A stretch of DNA of 64,000 nt from positions 3,348,001 to 3,412,000 of the forward strand of contig JABYQQ010000002.1 of the NCBI GenBank assembly GCA_022605405.1. The letters are read 5' to 3'. The position numbers were made by a program, and so were the translations under genes. Source of the DNA: Earliella scabrosa. Its lineage: Eukaryota; Basidiomycota; Agaricomycetes; Polyporales; Polyporaceae. How positions within the stretch are numbered: the stretch's first letter is position 1; each line of letters opens with the position of its first letter. Below the pieces are notes generated by a model. That model was not told the origin of the DNA. It was given only the letters and a program-made list of their open reading frames with translations, and searched no databases. Shown here piece after piece: positions 58,301 to 64,000 of the stretch.

Positions 58301-61300
58301 CCCGAGCGGGACATTTTGTCGCGAGCTACGCATTATCCGTCCATGCTTACGCCGCAAAACGCTGCTGACATTTCGCAGCGCGCGACATGGCCCGTTCGCG
58401 CACGGTGAAACGTCTTGCGGCGCGAGACGGGACGCGCAAGCGCATGCGGTCGCTGGAAAACTGCACTTATGCTACCGTAAGAAGGTCCGTCCTTGTTCCG
58501 TGCTCTCGTGATTGCTCATTTTCTCTTCCGGTTCAGGTCCTTCGTTCACTGAGCATGTTTGACTCGACAGACAGGAACATGCGGGAACGTCGCCCGCTCC
58601 GCGCTGCCCTGCGCCGTTGTGCACCCCCGGGATGCTGTGCGGCGGACGGCTTCGGGATTGACACCGCGGTCACGATGCGTTGGTGGAGGCCGTTGCAGGC
58701 CATGGTCGGAGAAACGATGAGGCATGGAACTCACACCATACATGCCGGTCTCCCCACAAACTTGAACGAGGTTCGTCCCCGATTCGTACTGCCAAATCCG
58801 TTCACTTGCACTCATGACTCTTTTCAGACTTCTCATGGCTAGCACAATGAAGCGACGCAGCACCCAAGCCATGCAAATTCATGGGGACGCCCTATCCACC
58901 CGAACGCTATGGTACGTGTCTTTGTATGTCCTACATGGTGAGACGATTGTTCATGTCAGTGTGCATCCGCCGTCCTGGCTCGTCCCAAGCAGTCCCCCAC
59001 ATCCTAGCGTCAATCTTTACGCCCTGTAACACCATGCGTGTGGGGTATACACTCTTCGAAGCGCTGCGGTACCATTTCCGCAAGAGAAGAATGGAGTCTA
59101 TCCCTGTTCAGCGTTCAGCCTAAGTTTCTTGGGACGGATAGACGCAGGTTGGACGCTTCAACGAGCGTCCGACTCACCACGTCCCTGAGCGTTCCCGATC
59201 TCGATCGGATCCTACCTCATCGAGGTCCAGCGTCTCGCACATCAAGGACCATCTGTCTATCGACCGTCTTGCCTGCGACTACAGCGCTGATCGCTGTTCC
59301 AAGGTATGTATCAGATGGTCCCGCCGCCCTGTACCGACTTGCGCGGGGCTTCCTTACTGAACACCAACACCTTTGGTTTAGGTGGCTGCCGCTCGCGCCG
59401 TAGCATCATGACCGGTCCGACTCTCCCTTCGGTTTGGCAGTCTCAACACCAGCTGCTGAGTATCGTCCACCGTGGCGGCCGGCGCTGGCAGAGCATCAAT
59501 CAGAACGCCTCCGCTCTTCGATGTGTTCTGACAGACTAGGACGAGTGTTCTCTCGCACGCATGCTGCTTCGGGTTTTCTCAATGATCATTGTTACGCAAT
59601 CGCCCGCAGTCCCACCGACGCTGCAATTGTTGGACGTACTCAGTACGGGTTGTGTGTGGTGAGTCTTTCTGGCGTACTTATCGCATATTTGCCTCCACAT
59701 AATGACGCCATCCTTGCACCAGAGGCTCTCACCTCAACAACGCCCTCAAGCCGCAGTCTACACTGCCCCATCCCAACGGAGCTGAGAACGACGTTCCCGG
59801 AACATTCGGGGGTGACGTCATACAGAGTCAATGGCTGAGAACGGACATCGATGGAACCAGACCGCTTTCGGCGGCTGCTCAAGCCTCAATTGAGCGGGGT
59901 GCGTACCTCAGTCCCGTTCTCATCCGGATAGTATGAGTCCATGTGCCTATGCTGATCTTCGCGCTCCCCGAAGTGATCACGATCGGTCCAATCGAGTCGG
60001 TAGAACAAGCACTGGGAACCGGGCTGTCTGGAATATCCAGCATCCATTTCGAGCGTCTGCGGTCAGTGGACCTGCCACCACACGAGCGGTGAGTGGGGTC
60101 GATGATGTGTTGCGGGGCCGGTTCGTCGGCAGGTATTGACACCAGATGCAGATGCTTCCAATGGCGTATGTGACTGCAACTTGTCGGCTTCGCAAGACGT
60201 CACCTATGAGCGTTGCACTACGCGCGCGCAGGAAGTGCTCGGATTTGATGCTACGTCACGCCCGTACAACTAGGTATGATTCGTCGATGGGGCGGAAGTT
60301 CACCTATATGTGCTGATGGATCCGAGACCATGCGAGATGTCTGTGTCCGGTGCGGTTCCGCCATCCTGACTTTCCTAGTCCGCAGTGGACGCAGGACGGC
60401 TCATCAAATGGCGATACACGAACCAGGAACTGTTCTCGATATGGCTATGTGTCACTCTTTGTGGTTTGGCACGAATACACCACCGCATGGACAAGAAGGC
60501 GAAGGTCTACTTCTTGGTGAGCCACTCTGCTTGCTTTGTCGACGACGCCACTCGGTAAGCACCACTGCGATCACTTCGACGACATCAAGGCTTCTCCATA
60601 ATCGATGGTGTGGGTCCTAGTCAGCCGCATCCCTCACGCTTCTTCCTTTGTCCTTGCCTCGATGGCCACCATCCCCGGTGAGGGCGAAGGCGGCGCAAGC
60701 GCATGCGACGACCGCGGGCGGGCGGTGGCACTTGTGTACGCTACGATCCGTATGGCAACACAACAATCAAACGGGCGATATCGATGCTCTCCCCGATTCG
60801 GGCTGGTTGCATGCACAGCTGGGTCCACAAGTAGATCAGTGCTGTATTAGTCTTGAATTGCTTGCTCGCGTTGGCGTTGGCGTGCGGCGCGAGCGCGAGC
60901 TGAATCTCGAAGGGCGGCCTACCAGCGGGCCTAGGTCGCGCGGGCGGTCGTTATACGGGACTCGCTCATGTTTCAGGTACCGCGTGGGTGATTGTGGACG
61001 TGCTACTCAGCATCATAGCGCCCCTCGGGATCAGCACAGATGCTGCAGTAAACGGATGATTCTACTATTGTGCTGTGAAGGACAATCCAGGGGGTACTAG
61101 GAAATGGAAGATGGCGCAAGCGCTGGACGGGAGCGTTCTTGTTCTGTAGTTGGTGTGGATTGTACCGTAGCTAGCGCTTGCCTTTCCAGACCTCCTCTAT
61201 TACTCGTGTGTTCTGATGGCAGCAGCGAGCGGTGCTCTGAGTGCACACAAAGACAAGAGCGGTTGTGTACGAGGATGGCGTGGCAGTTATCGCGTCGTGG

Positions 61301-63169
61301 GTGGCACAGAGCCTCGTGTCCAGACAAGACCGCTTCTAGATTGGAGCGTAAAGTCCGCGACGCTTCTCGTTCTCCCTCTCGCATCTCAGTCGTCCATCTG
61401 GGTACATGTCGGGACTGCGGGGGGCCGCTGGTCCCCGGGACTCGCATCTCGCAATCACGGCCGTGCCCACCGAACGCGCTAGGGCGAGTGAGAGAGATGG
61501 CAGGTGGAGGCGGAAGTTTGCGTGCGTCGAAGTCCCAGCAGATACGCCGAGGGAGAGTCCGTCCCGAGGGGCGAACTGCCCCCACTCGGACGCGCTTCGT
61601 GCAGGCTTCGCATGCGGCCCCTGCGGCCTTCGGAGCAGCGGGCCTGGGCAGGTGCCCGTGGCTGCAGTCGCGTCCTATGATCAGCACATGCCGCAGTAAG
61701 CAAGGATATCCGGAGTTTCCGACGTTCATGACGCGGGGGAATGGCGCCCAGACAGTTCAATGCGCGGAGCGACGGAGAACTTGATATGTATACGCCGTTC
61801 ATTCATGAGCGCGAGGGCCCGGATGCGTGTATGTGGGTGCATGCCTCATGATTAGACGCAAGCGAACAGGCTTGAGAGCCTGAACCTGAGCGCGGAACCT
61901 CCCTCGAGCGGCGTCTTCGAGCCGCGCTCTCGACGATGTCCTGTATGATGCGTGTAGACCAACCCCGCGGGGTCAGCTGAACGTTACATTGGGTCGTTCT
62001 ACCAGTCGGCTACGCATCGCTGCTTTCGGGGACGTATCCGCAAGACCCGCATCACAAACAGTGTGTTGCCGAAGCCCAGCTTCGCGGCGCCAGGGGTTTT
62101 TGGGTGGTGCGTTCGCTGCCGCATCGAGCCCGCGAAGTTGTCTTCGAATGCGCGTGGCCCACGCTTCTGTCAGGGTATGTGTGCCGAGTCCCGGCCCAAT
62201 GCGCGTCCACCACGACACACCGAGGCGCACAATGCACTCACCCTGAAACCCTAGTGGGCACCATGACGCTGATCGCGGTGCGTGTGTCGGAGATGCGTCC
62301 GAGGTGCTCGACCATGGTGCTCGCTGGGTGTCGTGTGCAGCCGGAATGTGCTGCGATGTGGGGCTAGGGTTGCACGTTGGATTGAGGGGACGAGAGGGGG
62401 AACTCCCGCATGCGAGCAGCCCTCGATTGCGCACGCTCAGTTTGAGTTGCCCGAGCAACTGCAGATCGTCCTCAGACTGCGGTAGCGTGAGATTCGGTGG
62501 GTTATGGGGTGTACCCTTGACCTCGTCTTTGTTCTCGTTCATGATGACGCCACTCGCTAAGGTCGGCGTCGAGGGGCGGGAGGGCGTCCGAGGATCCCGG
62601 GATCGCTATCCGGCGGTCGCCTGAGACGGCCCGAGAAGCGCGATATCGTGAGCTCGTTCCCCCGCGAACCTCTCCCTGGTCAGGACCGGGGAGGAGCAGG
62701 CTCAATCGCGGATCCTAGAGATAGAGTCTGAGTCTGGGCCGACGAAGGAGTGAGCTCGCGTTAGAAGACACCGGGGTCCCTCGGCGTGTCGTGTTCCGAG
62801 AGCACGAGAACGGGCCTTGATGCGCATGGCGAAGGCATCGTGAAGAGGGACAAAGTCACGGAAGGTGCCATTTGGCGGGTCTAATAGGCCGGAGTGCGGT
62901 AAGCCCGCGAATCGCAGTGAACGATCTGGAAAGGGAAGTACCCTCTTCGCTCCTATTGGCCCACAGATATGGCAATATGCATCCGTCGACAGCGTTGCCT
63001 GGGCCTGGGGGCATTGCCGGCACGTTCGTTGCAGTGCAAATTGCAGGAGGCTGTCCAACATTGTTCGTCCGTAGACGGCCATCGTGGAGTAGCACACGGG
63101 ACCCGCCGTGATATGCATTGCATGCAACGCGACGGAACATGTGGGAAGTACTCTGGTTCCCAACCGGCC
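49318..63169. other. 13.9-kb region without recognisable genes
   Basis: The left end is the upstream region of the cyclin; TATATATA is at about 49886. Beyond it I found no frame or spliced set of exons with a recognisable domain, no tRNA, and no transposon signature. Many short frames of 60-220 codons overlap on both strands as expected in GC-rich non-coding DNA. Short palindromes lie at 50934-50947 and 56721-56736. A minisatellite lies at 51486-51562. A region of non-coding RNA genes, silent chromatin or decayed genes cannot be excluded. Confidence 0.5.
51486..51562. repeat. GCGAAGAGT / GCGAGGGGT minisatellite
   Basis: About eight imperfect 9-10 bp units, first GCGAAGAGT-like, then GTGCGAGGG-like. 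Confidence 0.8.
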
Positions 63170-64000
63170 CTATACCAGGCGTTCGACACCCTTGTCGACC
63201 GAAAGGCGAATGGAATCGCCTTTGTCGATGTCTTTGAACTGGACACGCATGTCAGTGATCGATACAGGACGGCAGCGGCTCGCGGACGAGGGGAGCTCTC
63301 CGATAGACACGCACCGTCAGTTCCCGCGTGCGGTGCAGACTCTCAATCTCATCCACTCTGTCTCGAACGCCATCCAATAGCTCGTCGAACCCTTCTTCTG
63401 CCACTACCTGTTCTGCGGCATGGAGGATCAGCATGGAATCGGGCGAGACGTCGTGGTTGATCTGCGGAGACGGAAAAGGGAATGGTCAGTGCTAGCGAGA
63501 TCTATCGTCTGGTAGACTCACGTCGATAGCGATGATGTTCTGCCGGTCGAGTTCTGCGATGAATTCCCCGTTAAGGTAGGCCTCTATGCTAGGAAAACAA
63601 GAAACGTTTACCATCCATGAAGTCCGTGCGGGTCATGATCTGGCGACATTCGTACTGGAAACCATGAAGGTCAGTGATTGAACGTGATCGCGATCGTGCA
63701 TGATGAACGGACATAGGATATGCGCGGCAGCGGGAGGTGATCCAAGTCGTCCTCCGTCGCCTCTCCACGCTCGATGGCCTCCTTCATGTTCGCGACGTTC
63801 TCCTGGTGTTTCTTGACAAACTCGCGCAGGAGTAGCCACGAGCACGAAGACCACTTCTGTTCGTCCATCACGTCGTCGTCGCAGTCTGGAATCAGACCGA
63901 TCTGGCTGAGCAGCCACGCCTTCTCGACAGCGAGCATGTGCTCCGCGTGCTTGATCATGTCGGGGGCCTTGGCCACCTTGCCGAGGTAGGTCAGCCGTCC
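63170..64000 (-). CDS. P-loop ATPase family, copy 3 (partial, C-terminal part)
   Basis: The start lies beyond the right edge. The last exons match copies 1 and 2 in order and size: exon 10 from the edge to 63713, then 63654-63612, 63553-63522, 63461-63315 and 63238-63170. The visible part reads LTYLGK, then VAKAPDMIKHAEHML, CDDDVMDEQKW, LPLPRISY, YECRQIMTRTDFMD and ends GVERLV. The exon 10 part differs from copy 2 at only about two residues in nearly a hundred, and even the following intron is alike, so copies 2 and 3 separated recently. Unlike copy 2, the frame here is intact through DRVDEIESLHRTRELT. The ATPase domain itself is outside the window. Confidence 0.85.

Noticed and set aside
1..64000. 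CRISPR arrays, operons, bacterial ribosome binding sites, biosynthetic gene cluster or mating-type locus
   Set aside because: None seen: the sequence is eukaryotic, no regularly spaced repeats exist, and no polyketide/peptide synthase, homeodomain pair, pheromone receptor or CaaX pheromone gene was recognised.

Overview
The window looks like nuclear DNA of a filamentous basidiomycete, most likely an agaricomycete of the polypore type. The base composition is GC-rich. Genes are cut by many 48-60 bp introns with GT-AG ends and short CTNAC-like branch sites. The recognisable proteins are eukaryotic housekeeping families with fungal character (Spa2, Nab2, Pho85-type cyclins, Hub1, Erv14, Rer1). 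No prokaryotic, viral or organellar gene was seen. The placement at order level is inference.

Layout. 1-5.8 kb: the 3' end of a basic nuclear-type protein, a 997-residue cysteine-motif and acidic protein, and a 138-residue orphan. 5.8-8.4 kb: mostly non-coding, with a 22 bp tandem repeat and a dense cluster of ATGCAT palindromes. 8.4-10.8 kb: a 745-residue orphan with a leucine-rich stretch. 11-18 kb: a compact housekeeping block, with RER1 (-) divergent from a glycerate-kinase-like gene (+), an intron-containing tRNA-Thr, HUB1, a PTRHD1-like peptidyl-tRNA hydrolase and NAB2. 18.3-23 kb: a 779-residue orphan, an 80-residue small protein and a Pho80/Pcl-type cyclin. 24.7-39.9 kb: a predicted membrane-anchored P-loop ATPase (copy 1), SPA2, an RRM protein of REF/ALY type divergent from ERV14, ATPase copy 2 (premature stop near its end) and a GNAT acetyltransferase. 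39.9-63.2 kb: about 23 kb almost without genes, holding only a second cyclin (48.1-49.3 kb) and simple repeats. 63.2-64.0 kb: the 3' end of ATPase copy 3 on the minus strand.

How the genes relate. RER1 and ERV14 both serve ER-Golgi cargo sorting. NAB2, the REF/ALY-like RRM protein and HUB1 belong to mRNA export and splicing. SPA2 and the two cyclins suit polarised growth and its control by cyclin-dependent kinases. These are functional links, not operons. Divergent pairs sharing short upstream regions are RER1/glycerate kinase, NAB2/779-residue orphan and RRM/ERV14.

Most interesting points: the three-copy ATPase family with one copy decaying at its C-terminus; consecutive 10-nt and 6-nt microexons in RER1; two GC-AG introns; one long intron inside the RRM gene; the ATGCAT cluster; and the gene-empty zones around the second cyclin. 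Exon joins below were worked out by eye from splice sites and reading phase. The gene-free statements mean only that no convincing gene could be seen.
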